Origin: Auanema rhodensis
Lineage: Eukaryota > Nematoda > Chromadorea > Rhabditida > Rhabditidae
Assembly (NCBI GenBank): GCA_964057225.1
Contig: OZ059894.1
Span: 23,404,476 to 23,468,475 of the forward strand
Reading direction: 5' to 3'
Length of the DNA: 64,000 nt
The number at the start of each line of letters is the position of its first letter. Position 1 is the stretch's first letter. This document shows positions 12,673 to 27,456 of this stretch, one piece after another. The translations under genes were made by a program, and so were the position numbers. The notes below the pieces were generated by a model. That model did not search any database. It saw nothing but the letters and a program-made list of their open reading frames with translations, and was not told the origin of the DNA.

Positions 12673-15600
12673 GATATTGGTTCATGGTAACCATGACTTT
12701 GAAATTTACGTGAACTTTAATTTATGCTAATTAAATGTACACGTGATGTGCACTTGGTATGTAACTCGCTTCACGTGAAAGATAAAGAGATGCGGTTTTC
12801 AAAATTAGATTCCCCATGTCCATATTAATCTAAAAACAAATTTTTATTGATATTGGTGCATGATAACCATGACTTTGAAATTTACGTGAACTTTAATTTA
12901 TGCTAATTAAATGTACACGTGATGTGCACTCGGTATGTAACTCGCTTCACATGAAAGATAAAGAGATGCGGTTTTCAAAATTAGATTCCCCATGTCCATA
13001 TTAGTCTAAAAACAAATTTTTATTGATATTGGTGCATGGTAACCATGACTTTGAAATTTACGTGAACTTTAATTTATGCTAATTAAATGTACACGTGATG
13101 TGCACTTTGTATGTAACTCGCTTCACGTGAAAGATAAAGAGATGCGGTTTTCAAAATTAGATTGCCCATGTCCATATTAGTCTAAAAACAAATTTTTATC
13201 GATATTGGTTCATGGTAACCATGACTTTGAAATTTACGTGAACTTTAATTTATGCTAATTAAATGTACACGTGATGTGCACTTGGTATGTAACTCGCTTC
13301 ACGTGAAAGATAAAGAGATGCGGTTTTCAAAATTAGATTCCCCATGTCCATATTAGTCTAAAAACAAATTTTTATTGATATTGGTTCATGGTAACCATGA
13401 CTTTGAAATTTACGTGAACTTTAATTTATGCTAATTAAATGTACACGTGATGTGCACTTGGTATGTAACTCGCTTCACGTGACAGATAAAGAGATGCGGT
13501 TTTCAAAATTAGATTCCCCATGTCCATATTAGTCTAAAAACAAATTTTTATTGAAATTGGTTCATGGTAACCATGTCTTTGAAATTTACGTGAACTTTAA
13601 TTTATGCTAATTAAATGTACACGTGATGTGCACTTGGTATGTAATTCGCTTCACGTGAAAGATAAAGAGATGCGGTTTTCAAAATTAGATTCCCAATGTC
13701 CATATTAGTCTAAAAACAAATTTTTATTGATATTGGTTCATGGTAACCATGACTTTGAAATTTACGTGAACTTTAATTTATGCTAATTAAATGTACACGT
13801 GATGTGCACTTGGTATGTAACTCGCTTCACGTGAAAGATAAAGAGATGCGGTTTTCAAAATTAGATTCCCCATGTCCATATTAATCTAAAAACAAATTTT
13901 TATTGATATTGGTTCATGGTAACCATGACTTTGAAATTTACGTGAACTTTAATTTATGCTAATTAAATGTACACGTGATGTGCACTTGGTATGTAACTCG
14001 CTTCACGTGAAAGATAAAGAGATGCGGTTTTCAAAATTAGATTCCCCATGTCCATATTAGTCTAAAAACAAATTTTTATTGATATTGGTTCATGGTAACC
14101 ATGTCTTTGAAATTTACGTGAACTTTAATTTATGCTAATTAAATGTACACGTGATGTGCACTTTGTATGTAACTCGCTTCACGTGAAAGATAAAGAGATG
14201 CGGTTTTCAAAATTAGATTGCCCATGTCCATATTAGTCTAAAAACAAATTTTTATCGATATTGGTTCATGGTAACCATGACTTTGAAATTTACGTGAACT
14301 TTAATTTATGCTAATTAAATGTACACGTGATGTGCACTTGGTATGTAACTCGCTTCACGTGAAAGATAAAGAGATGCGGTTTTCAAAATTAGATTCCCCA
14401 TGTCCATATTAGTCTAAAAACAAATTTTTATTGATATTGGTTCATGGTAACCATGACTTTGAAATTTACGTGAACTTTAATTTATGCTAATTAAATGTAC
14501 ACGTGATGTGCACTTGGTATGTAACTCGCTTCACGTGACAGATAAAGAGATGCGGTTTTCAAAATTAGATTCCCCATGTCCATATTAGTCTAAAAACAAA
14601 TTTTTATTGAAATTGGTTCATGGTAACCATGTCTTTGAAATTTACGTGAACTTTAATTTATGCTAATTAAATGTACACGTGATGTGCACTTGGTATGTAA
14701 TTCGCTTCACGTGAAAGATAAAGAGATGCGATTTTCAAAATTAGATTCCCAATGTCCATATTAGTCTAAAAACAAAATTTTATTGATATTGGTTCATGGT
14801 AACCATGACTTTGAAATTTACGTGAACTTTAATTTATGCTAATTAAATGTACACGTGATGTGCACTTGGTATGTAACTCGCTTCACGTGAAAGATAAAGA
14901 GATGCGGTTTTCAAAATTAGATTCCCCATGTCCATATTAGTCTAAAAACAAATTTTTATTGATATTGGTTCATGGTAACCATGACTTTGAAATTTACGTG
15001 AACTTTAATTTATGCTAATTAAATGTACACGTGATGTGCACTTGGTATGTAACTCGCTTCACGTGAAAGATAAAGAGATGCGGTTTTCAAAATTAGATTC
15101 CCCATGTCCATATTAGTCTAAAAACAAATTTTTATTGAAATTGGTTCATGGTAACCATGTCTTTGAAATTTACGTGAACTTTAATTTATGCTAATTAAAT
15201 GTACACGTGATGTGCACTTGGTATGTAATTCGCTTCACGTGAAAGATAAAGAGATGCGGTTTTCAAAATTAGATTCCCAATGTCCATATTAGTCTAAAAA
15301 CAAATTTTTATTGATATTGGTTCATGGTAACCATGACTTTGAAATTTACGTGAACTTTAATTTATGCTAATTAAATGTACACGTGATGTGCACTTGGTAT
15401 GTAACTCGCTTCACGTGAAAGATAAAGAGATGCGGTTTTCAAAATTAGATTCCCCATGTCCATATTAGTCTAAAAACAAATTTTTATTGATATTGGTTCA
15501 TGGTAACCATGACTTTGAAATTTACGTGAACTTTAATTTATGCTAATTAAATGTACACGTGATGTGCACTTGGTATGTAACTCGCTTCACGTGAAAGATA

Positions 15601-18600
15601 AAGAGATGCGGTTTTCAAAATTAGATTCCCCATGTCCATATTAATCTAAAAACAAATTTTTATTGATATTGGTGCATGATAACCATGACTTTGAAATTTA
15701 CGTGAACTTTAATTTATGCTAATTAAATGTACACGTGATGTGCACTCGGTATGTAACTCGCTTCACATGAAAGATAAAGAGATGCGGTTTTCAAAATTAG
15801 ATTCCCCATGTCCATATTAGTCTAAAAACAAATTTTTATTGATATTGGTGCATGGTAACCATGACTTTGAAATTTACGTGAACTTTAATTTATGCTAATT
15901 AAATGTACACGTGATGTGCACTTTGTATGTAACTCGCTTCACGTGAAAGATAAAGAGATGCGGTTTTCAAAATTAGATTGCCCATGTCCATATTAGTCTA
16001 AAAACAAATTTTTATCGATATTGGTTCATGGTAACCATGACTTTGAAATTTACGTGAACTTTAATTTATGCTAATTAAATGTACACGTGATGTGCACTTG
16101 GTATGTAACTCGCTTCACGTGAAAGATAAAGAGATGCGGTTTTCAAAATTAGATTCCCCATGTCCATATTAGTCTAAAAACAAATTTTTATTGATATTGG
16201 TTCATGGTAACCATGACTTTGAAATTTACGTGAACTTTAATTTATGCTAATTAAATGTACACGTGATGTGCACTTGGTATGTAACTCGCTTCACGTGAAA
16301 GATAAAGAGATGCGGTTTTCAAAATTAGATTGCCCATGTCCATATTAGTCTAAAAACAAATTTTTATCGATATTGGTTCATGGTAACCATGACTTTGAAA
16401 TTTACGTGAACTTTAATTTATGCTAATTAAATGTACACGTGATGTGCACTTGGTATGTAACTCGCTTCACGTGAAAGATAAAGAGATGCGGTTTTCAAAA
16501 TTAGATTCCCCATGTCCATATTAGTCTAAAAACAAATTTTTATTGATATTGGTTCATGGTAACCATGACTTTGAAATTTACGTGAACTTTAATTTATGCT
16601 AATTAAATGTACACGTGATGTGCACTTGGTATGTAACTCGCTTCACGTGAAAGATAAAGAGATGCGGTTTTCAAAATTAGATTCCCCATGTCCATATTAA
16701 TCTAAAAACAAATTTTTATTGATATTGGTGCATGGTAACCATGACTTTGAAATTTACGTGAACTTTAATTTATGCTAATTAAATGTACACGTGATGTGCA
16801 CTTGGTATGTAACTCGCTTCACATGAAAGATAAAGAGATGCGGTTTTTAAAATTAGATTCCCCATGTCCATATTAGTCTAAAAACAAATTTTTATTGATA
16901 TTGGTTCATGGTAACCATGACTTTGAAATTTACGTGAACTTTAATTTATGCTAATTAAATGTACACGTGATGTGCACTTGGTATGTAACTCGCTTCACGT
17001 GAAAGATAAAGAGATGCGGTTTTCAAAATTAGATTCCCCATGTCCATATTAGTCTAAAAACAAATTTTTATTGATATTGGTTCATGGTAACCATGTCTTT
17101 GAAATTTACGTGAACTTTAATTTATGCTAATTAAATGTACACGTGATGTGCACTTGGTATGTAACTCGCTTCACGTGAAAGATAAAGAGATGCGGTTTTC
17201 AAAATTAGATTCCCCATGTCCATATTAGTCTAAAAACAAATTTTTATTGATATTGGTTCATGGTAACCATGTCTTTGAAATTTACGTGAACTTTAATTTA
17301 TGCTAATTAAATGTAGACGTGATGTGCACTTGGTATGTAACTCGCTTCACGTGAAAGATAAAGAGATGCGGTTTTTAAAATTAGATTCCCCATGTCCATA
17401 TTAGTCTAAAAACAAATTTTTATTGATATTGGTTCATGGTAACCATGTCTTTGAAATTTACGTGAACTTTAATTTATGCTAATTAAATGTACACGTGATG
17501 TGCACTTGGTATGTAACTCGCTTCACGTGAAAGATAAAGAGATGCGGTTTTCAAAATTAGATTCCCCATGTCCATATTAGTCTAAAAACAAATTTTTATT
17601 GATATTGGTGCATGGTAACCATGACTTTGAAATCTACGTGAACTTCAATTTATGCTAATTAAATGTACACGTGATGTGCACTTGGTATGTAACTCGCTTC
17701 ACGTGAAAGATAAAGAGATGCGCTTTTCAAAATTAGATTCCACATGTCCATATTAGTCTAAAAACAAATTTTTATTGATATTGGTTCATGGTAACCATGA
17801 CTTTGAAATTTACGTGAACTTTAATTTATGCTAATTAAATGTACACGTGATGTGCACTTGGTATGTAACTCACTTCACGTCAAAGATAAAGATATGCGGT
17901 TTTCAAAATTAGATTCCCCATGTCCATATTAGTCTAAAAACAAATTTTTATTGATATTGGTGCATGGTAACCATGACTTTGAAATTTACGTGAACTTTAA
18001 TTTATGCTAATTAAATGTACACGTGATGTGCACTTGGTATGTAACTCGCTTCACGTGAAAGATAAAGAGATGCGGTTTTCAAAATTAGATTCCCCATGTC
18101 CATATTAGTCTAAAAACAAATTTTTATTGATATTGGTTCATGGTAACCATGACTTTGAAATTTACGTGAACTTTAATTTATGCTAATTAAATGTACACGT
18201 GATGTGCACTTGGTATGTAACTCGCTTCACGTGAAAGATAAAGAGATGCGGTTTTAAAAATTAGATTCCCCATGTCCATATTAGTCTAAAAACAAATTTT
18301 TATTGATATTGGTTCATGGTAACCATGTCTTTGAAATTTACGTGAACTTTAATTTATGCTAATTAAATGTACACGTGATGTGCACTTGGTATGTAACTCG
18401 CTTCACGTGAAAGATAAAGAGATGCGGTTTTCGAAGTTAGATTCCCCATGTCCATATTAGTCTAAAAACAAATTTTTATTGATATTGGTGCATGGTAACC
18501 ATGACTTTGAAATTTACGTGAACTTCAATTTATGCTAATTAAATGTACACGTGATGTGCACTTGGTATGTAACTCGCTTCACGTGAAAGATAAAGAGATG

Positions 18601-18656
18601 CGCTTTTCAAAATTAGATTCCACATGTCCATATTAGTCTAAAAACAAATTTTTATT
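12673..18656 (+). repeat. Super-unit copy 2, about 34 monomers (5984 bp)
   Basis: The rare markers of copy 1 recur here in the same order, but the offset changes stepwise: 7040 bp at GATAACC (12863), 6864 bp at the first CTTTGTATG (13105), 5808 bp from 14161 through 15921 and to GTTTTTAAAATT (16841), then 5984 bp from TAGACGTG (17315) to TTCGAAGTTAG (18425). In monomers this is minus one, minus six (two 6-mers at 13025-15136 instead of three) and plus one. The 5808-bp offset also holds for private markers such as CGATTTTC (8921 and 14729) and CAAAATTTT (8965 and 14773). A tandem duplication followed by internal unequal exchange explains this most simply. Confidence 0.75.
13025..15136 (+). repeat. 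6-mer higher-order repeat, 2 x 1056 bp (copy-2 version)
   Basis: CACTTTGTATG at 13105 and 14161, TCACGTGACAG, and GAAATTGG at 13553 and 14609 repeat the 6-monomer pattern of 6161-9328. Only two units are present; the second carries the private markers CGATTTTC and CAAAATTTT found in the third unit of copy 1, so one middle unit was lost here or gained there. Confidence 0.85.
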
Positions 18657-18999
18657 GATATTGGTTCATGGTAACCATGACTTTGAAATTTACGTGAACT
18701 TTAATTTATGCTAATTAAATGTACACGTGATGTGCACTTGGTATGTAACTCACTTCACGTCAAAGATAAAGATATGCGGTTTTCAAAATTAGATTCCCCA
18801 TGTCCATATTAGTCTAAAAACAAATTTTTATTGATATTGGTGCATGGTAACCATGACTTTGAAATTTACGTGAACTTTAATTTATGCTAATTAAATGTAC
18901 ACGTGATGTGCACTTGGTATGTAACTCGCTTCACGTGAAAGATAAAGAGATGCGGTTTTCAAAATTAGATTCCCCATGTCCATATTAGTCTAAAAACAA
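17609..18999 (+). repeat. 5-monomer tandem repeat (880 bp spacing)
   Basis: GCGCTTTTC with ATTCCACATG occurs at 17721 and 18601. CACTTCACGTCAAAG with GATATGCGG occurs at 17871 and 18751. Both pairs are 880 bp, five monomers, apart. The equivalent place in super-unit copy 1 (near 11737) has only one such block before the sequence switches at about 12617, so this duplication is either specific to copy 2 or was cut off by the copy 1-copy 2 junction. Confidence 0.75.
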
Positions 19000-21900
19000 A
19001 TTTTTATCGATATTGGTGCATGGTAACCATGACTTTGAAATTTACGTGAACTTTAATTTATGCTAATTAAATGTACACGTGATGTGCACTTGGTATGTAA
19101 CTCGCTTCACGTGAAAGATAAAGAGATGCGGTTTTCAAAATTAGATTCCCCATGTCCATATTAGTCTAAAAACAAATTTTTATTGATATTGGTTCATGGT
19201 AACCATGACTTTGAAACTTAAGTGAACTTTAATTTATGCTAATTAAATGTACACGTGATGTGCACTTGGTATGTAACTCGCTTCACGTGAAAGATAAAGA
19301 GATGCGGTTTTAAAAATTAGATTCCCCATGTCCATATTAGTCTAAAAACAAATTTTTATTGATATTGGTTCATGGTAACCATGTCTTTGAAATTTACGTG
19401 AACTTTAATTTATGCGAATTAAATGTACACGTGATGTGCCCTTGGTAGGTAACTCGCTTCACGTGCAAGATAAAGAGATGCGGATTTCAAAATTAGATTC
19501 CCCATGTCCATATTAGTTTAAAAACAAATTTTTATTGATATTGGTGCATGGTAACCATGACTTTGAAATTTACGTGAACTTTAATTTATGCTAATTAAAT
19601 GTACACGTGATGTGCACTTGGTATGTAACTCGCTTCACGTGAAAGATAAAGAGATGCGGTTTTCAAAATTAGATTCCCCATGTCCATATTAGTCTAAAAA
19701 CAAATTTTTATTGATATTGGTTCATGGTAACCATGACTTTGAAATTTACGTGAACTTTAATTTATGCTAATTAAATGTACACGTGATGTGCACTTGGTAT
19801 GTAACTCGCTTCACGTGAAAGATAAAGAGATGCGGTTTCCAAAATTAGATTCCCCATGTCCATATTAGTCTAAAAACAAATTTTGATTGATATTGGTGCA
19901 TGGTAACCATGACTTTGAAATTTACGTGAACTTTAATTTATGCTAATTAAATGTACACGTGATGTGCACTTGGTATGTAACTCGCTTCACGTGAAAGATA
20001 AAGAGATGCGGTTTTCAAAATTAGATTCCCCATGTCCATATTAGTTTAAAAACAAATTTTTATTGATATTGGTGCGTGGTAACCATGACTTTGAAATTTA
20101 CGTGAACTTTAATTTATGCTAATTAAATGTACACGTGATGTGCACTTGGTATGTAACTCGCTTCACGTGAAAGATAAAGAGATGCGGTTTTCAAAATTAG
20201 ATTCCCCATGTCCATATTAGTCTAAAAACAAATTTTTATTGATATTAGTTCATGGTAACCATGACTTTGAAATTTACGTGAACTTTAATTTATGCTAATT
20301 AAATGTACACGTGATGTGCACTTGGTATGTAACTCGCTTCACGTGAAAGATAAAGAGATGCGGTTTTCAAAATTAGATTCCCCATGTCCATATTAGTCTA
20401 AAAACAAATTTTTATCGATATTGGTGCATGGTAACCATGACTTTGAAATTTACGTGAACTTTAATTTATGCTAATTAAATGTACACGTGATGTGCACTTG
20501 GTATGTAACTCGCTTCACGTGAAAGATAAAGAGATGCGGTTTTCAAAATTAGATTCCCCATGTCCATATTAGTCTAAAAACAAATTTTTATTGATATTGG
20601 TTCATGGTAACCATGACTTTGAAACTTAAGTGAACTTTAATTTATGCTAATTAAATGTACACGTGATGTGCACTTGGTATGTAACTCGCTTCACGTGAAA
20701 GATAAAGAGATGCGGTTTTAAAAATTAGATTCCCCATGTCCATATTAGTCTAAAAACAAATTTTTATTGATATTGGTTCATGGTAACCATGTCTTTGAAA
20801 TTTACGTGAACTTTAATTTATGCGAATTAAATGTACACGTGATGTGCCCTTGGTAGGTAACTCGCTTCACGTGCAAGATAAAGAGATGCGGTTTTCAAAA
20901 TTAGATTCCCCATGTCCATATTAGTTTAAAAACAAATTTTTATTGATATTGGTGCATGGTAACCATGACTTTGAAATTTACGTGAACTTTAATTTATGCT
21001 AATTAAATGTACACGTGATGTGCACTTGGTATGTAACTCGCTTCACGTGAAAGATAAAGAGATGCGGTTTTCAAAATTAGATTCCCCATGTCCATATTAG
21101 TCTAAAAACAAATTTTTATTGATATTGGTTCATGGTAACCATGACTTTGAAATTTACGTGAACTTTAATTTATGCTAATTAAATGTACACGTGATGTGCA
21201 CTTGGTATGTAACTCGCTTCACGTGAAAGATAAAGAGATGCGGTTCTCAAAATTAGATTCCCCATGTCCATATTAGTCTAAAAACAAATTTTGATTGATA
21301 TTGGTGCATGGTAACCATGACTTTGAAATTTACGTGAACTTTAATTTATGCTAATTAAATGTACACGTGATGTGCACTTGGTATGTAACTCGCTTCACGT
21401 AAAAGATAAAGAGATGCGGTTTCCAAAATTAGATTCCCCATGTCCATATTAGTCTAAAAACAAATTTTTATTGATATTGGTTCATGGTAACCATGTCTTT
21501 GAAATTTACGTGAACTTTAATTTATGCTAATTAAATGTACACGTGATGTGCACTTGGTATGTAACTCGCTTCACGTGAAAGATAAAGAGATGCGGTTTTC
21601 AAAATTAGATTCCCCATGTCCATATTAGTTTAAAAACAAATTTTTATTGATATTGGTGCGTGGTAACCATGACTTTGAAATTTACGTGAACTTTAATTTA
21701 TGCTAATTAAATGTACACGTGATGTGCACTTGGTATGTAACTCGCTTCACGTGAAAGATAAAGAGATGCGGTTTTCAAAATTAGATTCCCCATGTCCATA
21801 TTAGTCTAAAAACAAATTTTTATTGATATTAGTTCATGGTAACCATGACTTTGAAATTTACGTGAACTTTAATTTATGCTAATTAAATGTACACGTGATG

Positions 21901-22000
21901 TGCACTTGGTATGTAACTCGCTTCACGTGAAAGATAAAGAGATGCGGTTTTCAAAATTAGATTCCCCATGTCCATATTAGTCTAAAAACAAATTTTTATT
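18833..22000 (+). repeat. 8-mer higher-order repeat, 1408 bp, second copy 9 monomers
   Basis: Marker pairs at 1408 bp are TTTTATCGATA (19008 and 20416), GAAACTTAAGTG (19217 and 20625), GATGTGCCCTTGGTAGG (near 19440 and 20848) and TTTTGATTGATA (19885 and 21293). Later pairs are 1584 bp apart: GGTGCGTGG (20076 and 21660) and GATATTAGTTC (20247 and 21831). One extra monomer, probably the T24 type starting near 21473, was therefore added to the second copy. Confidence 0.85.
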
Positions 22001-24816
22001 GATATTGGTGCATGGTAACCATGACTTTGAAATTTACGTGAACTTTAATTTATGCTAATTAAATGTACACGTGATGTGCACTTGGTATGTAACTCGCTTC
22101 ACGTGAAAGATAAAGAGATGCGGTTTTCAAAATTAGATTCCCCATGTCCATATTAGTCTAAAAACAAATTTTTATTGATATTGGTTCATGGTAACCATGA
22201 CTTTGAAATTTACGTGAACTTTAATTTATGCTAATTAAATGTACACGTGATGTGCACTTGGTATGTAACTCGCTTCACGTGAAAGATAAAGAGATGCGGT
22301 TTTCAAAATTAGATTCCCCATGTCCATATTAGTCTAAAAACAAATTTTTATTGATATTGGTTCATGGTAACCATGATTTTGAAATTTACGTGAACTTTAA
22401 TTTATGCTAATTAAATGTACACGTGATGTGCACTTGGTATGTAACTCGCTTCACGTGAAAGATAAAGAGATGCGGTTTTCAAAATTAGATTCCCCATGTC
22501 CATATTAGTCTAAAAACAAATTTTTATTGATATTGGTTCATGGTAACCATGACTTTGGAATTTACGTGAACTTTAATTTATGCTAATTAAATGTACACGT
22601 GATGTGCACTTGGTATGTAACTCGTTTTACGTGAAAGATAAAGAGATGCGGTTTTCAAAATTAGATTCCCTATGTCCATATTAGTCTAAAAACAAATTTT
22701 TATTGATATTGGTGCATGGTAACCATGACTTTGAAATTTACGTGAACTTTAATTTATGCTAATTAAATGTACACGTGATGTGCACTTGGTATGTAACTCG
22801 CTTCACGTGAAAGATAAAGAGATGCGGTTTTCAAAATTAGATTCCCCATGTCCATAATAGTTTGAAAACAACTTTTTATTGATATTGGTGCATGGTAACC
22901 ATGACTTTGAAATTTACGTGAACTTTAATTTATGCTAATTAAATGTACACGTGATGTGCACTTGGTATGTAACTCGCTTCACGTGAAAGATAAAGAGATG
23001 CGGTTTTCAAAATTAGATTCCCCATGTCCATATTAGTCTAAAAACAAATTTTTATTGATATTGGTTCATGGTAACCATGTCTTTGAAATTTACGTGAACT
23101 TTAATTTATGCTAATTAAATGTACACTTGATGTGCACTTGGTATGTAACTCGCTTCACGTGAAAGATAAAGAGATGCGGTTTTCAAAATTAGATTCCCCA
23201 TGTCCATATTAGTCTAAAAACAAATTTTTATTGATATTGGTTCATGGTAACCATGACATTGAAATTTACGTGAACTTTAATTCATGCTAATTAAATGTAC
23301 ACGTGATGTGCACTTGGTATGTAACTCGCTTCACGTGAAAGATAAAGAGATGCGGTTTTAAAAATTAGATTCCCCATGTCCATGTTAGTCTAAAAACAAA
23401 TTTTTATTGATATTGGTTCATGGTAACCATGTCTTTGAAATTTACGTGAACTTTAATTTATGCTAATTAAATGTACACGTGATGTGCACTTGGTATGTAA
23501 CTCGCTTCACGTGAAAGATAAAGAGATGCGGTTTTAAAAATTAGATTCCCCATGTCCATATTAGTCTAAAAACAAATTTTTATTGATATTGGTTCATGGT
23601 AACCATGTCTTTGAAATTTACGTGAACTTTAATTTATGCTAATTAAATGTACACGTGATGTGCACTTGGTATGTAACTCGCTTCACGTGAAAGATAAAGA
23701 GATGCGGTTTTCAAAATTAGATTCCCCATGTCCATATTAGTCTAAAAACAAATTTTTATTGATATTGGTTCATGGTAACCATGTCTTTGAAATTTACGTG
23801 AACTTTAATTTATGCTAATTAAATGTACACTTGATGTGCACTTGGTATGTAACTCGCTTCACGTGAAAGATAAAGAGATGCGGTTTTCAAAATTAGATTC
23901 CCCATGTCCATATTAGTCTAAAAACAAATTTTTATTGATATTAATTCATGATAACCATGATTTTGAAATTTACGTGAACTTTAATTTATGCTAATTAAAT
24001 GTACACGTGATGTGCACTTGGTATGTAACTCGCTTCACGTAAAAGATAAAGAGATGCGGTTTCCAAAATTAGATTCCCCATGTCCATATTAGTCTAAAAA
24101 CAAATTTTTATCGATATTGGTTCATGGTAACCATGACTTTGAAATTTACGTGAACTTTAATTTATGCTAATTAAATGTACACGTGATGTGCACTTGGTAT
24201 GTAACTCGCTTCACGTGAAAGATAAAGAGATGCGGTTTTCAAAATTAGATTCCCCATGTCCATATTAGTCTAAAAACAAATTTTTATTGATATTGGTTCA
24301 TGGTAACCATGACTTTGAAATTTAAGTGAACTTTAATTTATGCTAATTAAATGTACACGTGATGTGCACTTGGTATGTAACTCGCTTCACGTGAAAGATA
24401 AAGAGATGCGGTTTTAAAAATTAGATTCCCCATGTCCATATTAGTTTAAAAACAAATTTTTATTGATATTGGTGCATGGTAACCATGACTTTGAAATTTA
24501 CGTGAACTTTAATTTATGCTAATTAAATGTACACGTGATGTGCACTTGGTATGTAACTCGCTTCACGTGAAAGATAAAGAGATGCGGTTTTCAAAATTAG
24601 ATTCCCCATGTCCATATTAGTCTAAAAACAAATTTTTATCGATATTGGTTCATGGTAACCATGACTTTGAAATTTACGTGAACTTTAATTTATGCTAATT
24701 AAATGTACACGTGATGTGCACTTGGTATGTAACTCGCTTCACGTGAAAGATAAAGAGATGCGGTTTTCAAAATTAGATTCCCCATGTCCATATTAGTTTC
24801 AAAACAAATTTTTATT
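22001..24816 (+). repeat. Sixteen mixed monomers between HOR blocks
   Basis: The block remains in 176-bp register. It includes a few repeated markers, such as GTACACTTGATG at 23127 and 23831 (704 bp apart) and a TTAATTCATGATAACCATG monomer at about 23937 that is also found at 27281, 37313, 39601 and 43297. A monomer near 22860 has AATAGTTTGAAAACAACTT, an unusually divergent end segment. No gene-like feature is visible. Confidence 0.65.
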
Positions 24817-26928
24817 GATATTGGTGCATGGTAACCATGACTTTGAAATTTACGTGAACTTTAATTTATGCTAATTAAATGTACACGTGATGTGCACTTG
24901 GTATGTAACTCGCTTCACGTAAAAGATAAAGAGATGCGGTTTCCAAAATTAGATTCCCCATGTCCATATTAGTCTAAAAACAAATTTTTATTGATATTGG
25001 TTCATGGTAACCATGTCTTTGAAATTTACGTGAACTTTAATTTATGCTAATTAAATGTACACGTGATGTGCACTTGGTATGTAACTCGCTTCACGTGAAA
25101 GATAAAGAGATGCGGTTTTCAAAATTAGATTCCCCATGTCCATATTAGTTTAAAAACAAATTTTTATTGATATTGGTGCATGGTAACCATGACTTTGAAA
25201 TTTACGTGAACTTTAATTTATGCTAATTAAATGTACACGTGATGTGCACTTGGTATGTAACTCGCTTCACGTGAAAGATAAAGAGATGCGGTTTTCAAAA
25301 TTAGATTCCCCATGTCCATATTAGTCTAAAAACAAATTTTTATTGATATTGGTTCATGGTAACCATGACTTTGAAATTTACGTGAACTTTAATTTATGCT
25401 AATTAAATGTACACGTGATGTGCACTTGGTATGTAACTCGCTTCACGTGAAAGATAAAGAGATGCGGTTTTCAAAATTAGATTCCCCATGTCCATATTAG
25501 TCTAAAAACAAATTTTTATTGATATTGGTGCATGGTAACCATGACTTTGAAATTTACGTGAACTTTAATTTATGCTAATTAAATGTACACGTGATGTGCA
25601 CTTGGTATGTAACTCGCTTCACGTAAAAGATAAAGAGATGCGGTTTCCAAAATTAGATTCATCATGTCCATATTAGTCTAAAAACAAATTTTTATTGATA
25701 TTGGTTCATGGTAACCATGTCTTTGAAATTTACGTGAACTTTAATTTATGCTAATTAAATGTACACGTGATGTGCACTTGGTATGTAACTCGCTTCACGT
25801 GAAAGATAAAGAGATGCGGTTTTCAAAATTAGATTCCCCATGTCCATATTAGTTTAAAAACAAATTTTTATTGATATTGGTGCATGGTAACCATGACTTT
25901 GAAATTTACGTGAACTTTAATTTATGCTAATTAAATGTACACGTGATGTGCACTTGGTATGTAACTCGCTTCACGTGAAAGATAAAGAGATGCGGTTTTC
26001 AAAATTAGATTCCCCATGTCCATATTAGTCTAAAAACAAATTTTTATTGATATTGGTTCATGGTAACCATGACTTTGAAATTTACGTGAACTTTAATTTA
26101 TGCTAATTAAATGTACACGTGATGTGCACTTGGTATGTAACTCGCTTCACGTGAAAGATAAAGAGATGCGGTTTTCAAAATTAGATTCCCCATGTCCATA
26201 TTAGTCTAAAAACGAATTTTTATTGATATTGGTGCATGGTAACCATGACTTTGAAATTTACGTGAACTTTAATTTATGCTAATTAAATGTACACGTGATG
26301 TGCACTTGGTATGTAACTCGCTTCACGTAAAAGATAAAGAGATGCGGTTTCCAAAATTAGATTCATCATGTCCATATTAGTCTAAAAACAAATTTTTATT
26401 GATATTGGTTCATGGTAACCATGTCTTTGAAATTTACGTGAACTTTAATTTATGCTAATTAAATGTACACGTGATGTGCACTTGGTATGTAACTCGCTTC
26501 ACGTGAAAGATAAAGAGATGCGGTTTTCAAAATTAGATTCCCCATGTCCATATTAGTTTAAAAACAAATTTTTATTGATATTGGTGCATGGTAACCATGA
26601 CTTTGAAATTTACGTGAACTTTAATTTATGCTAATTAAATGTACACGTGATGTGCACTTGGTATGTAACTCGCTTCACGTGAAAGATAAAGAGATGCGGT
26701 TTTCAAAATTAGATTCCCCATGTCCATATTAGTCTAAAAACAAATTTTTATTGATATTGGTTCATGGTAACCATGACTTTGAAATTTACGTGAACTTTAA
26801 TTTATGCTAATTAAATGTACACGTGATGTGCACTTGGTATGTAACTCGCTTCACGTGAAAGATAAAGAGATGCGGTTTTCAAAATTAGATTCCCCATGTC
26901 CATATTAGTCTAAAAACGAATTTTTATT
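24817..26928 (+). repeat. 4-mer higher-order repeat, 3 x 704 bp
   Basis: TTCACGTAAAAGATA with GTTTCCAAAATT recurs at 24921, 25625 and 26329, exactly 704 bp apart. Each is followed by a T24 monomer, then AGTTTAAAAAC and G10 monomers in the same order. The second and third units share ATTCATCATG (from about 25657 and 26361), and AACGAATTTTT marks the fourth monomer near 26214 and 26918, so these are the closest pair. The next unit loses ACGTAAAAG. Confidence 0.85.
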
Positions 26929-27456
26929 GATATTGGTGCATGGTAACCATGACTTTGAAATTTACGTGAACTTTAATTTATGCTAATTAAATGTACACGT
27001 GATGTGCACTTGGTATGTAACTCGCTTCACGTGAAAGAAAAAGAGATGCGGTTTTCAAAATTAGATTCCCCATGTCCATATTAGTCTAAAAACAAATTTT
27101 TATTGATATTGGTTCATGGTAACCATGACTTTGAAATTTACGTGAACTTTAATTTATGCTAATTAAATGTACACGTGATGTGCACTTGGTATGTAACTCG
27201 CTTCACGTGAAAGATAAAGAGATGCGGTTTTCAAAATTAGATTCCCCATGTCCATATTAGTCTAAAAACAAATTTTTATTGATATTAATTCATGATAACC
27301 ATGATTTTGAAATTTACGTGAACTTTAATTTATGCTAATTAAATGTACACGTGATGTGCACTTGGTATGTAACTCGCTTCACGTGAAAGATAAAGAGATG
27401 CGGTTTTCAAAATTAGATTCCCCATGTCCATATTAGTCTAAAAACAAATTTTTATT

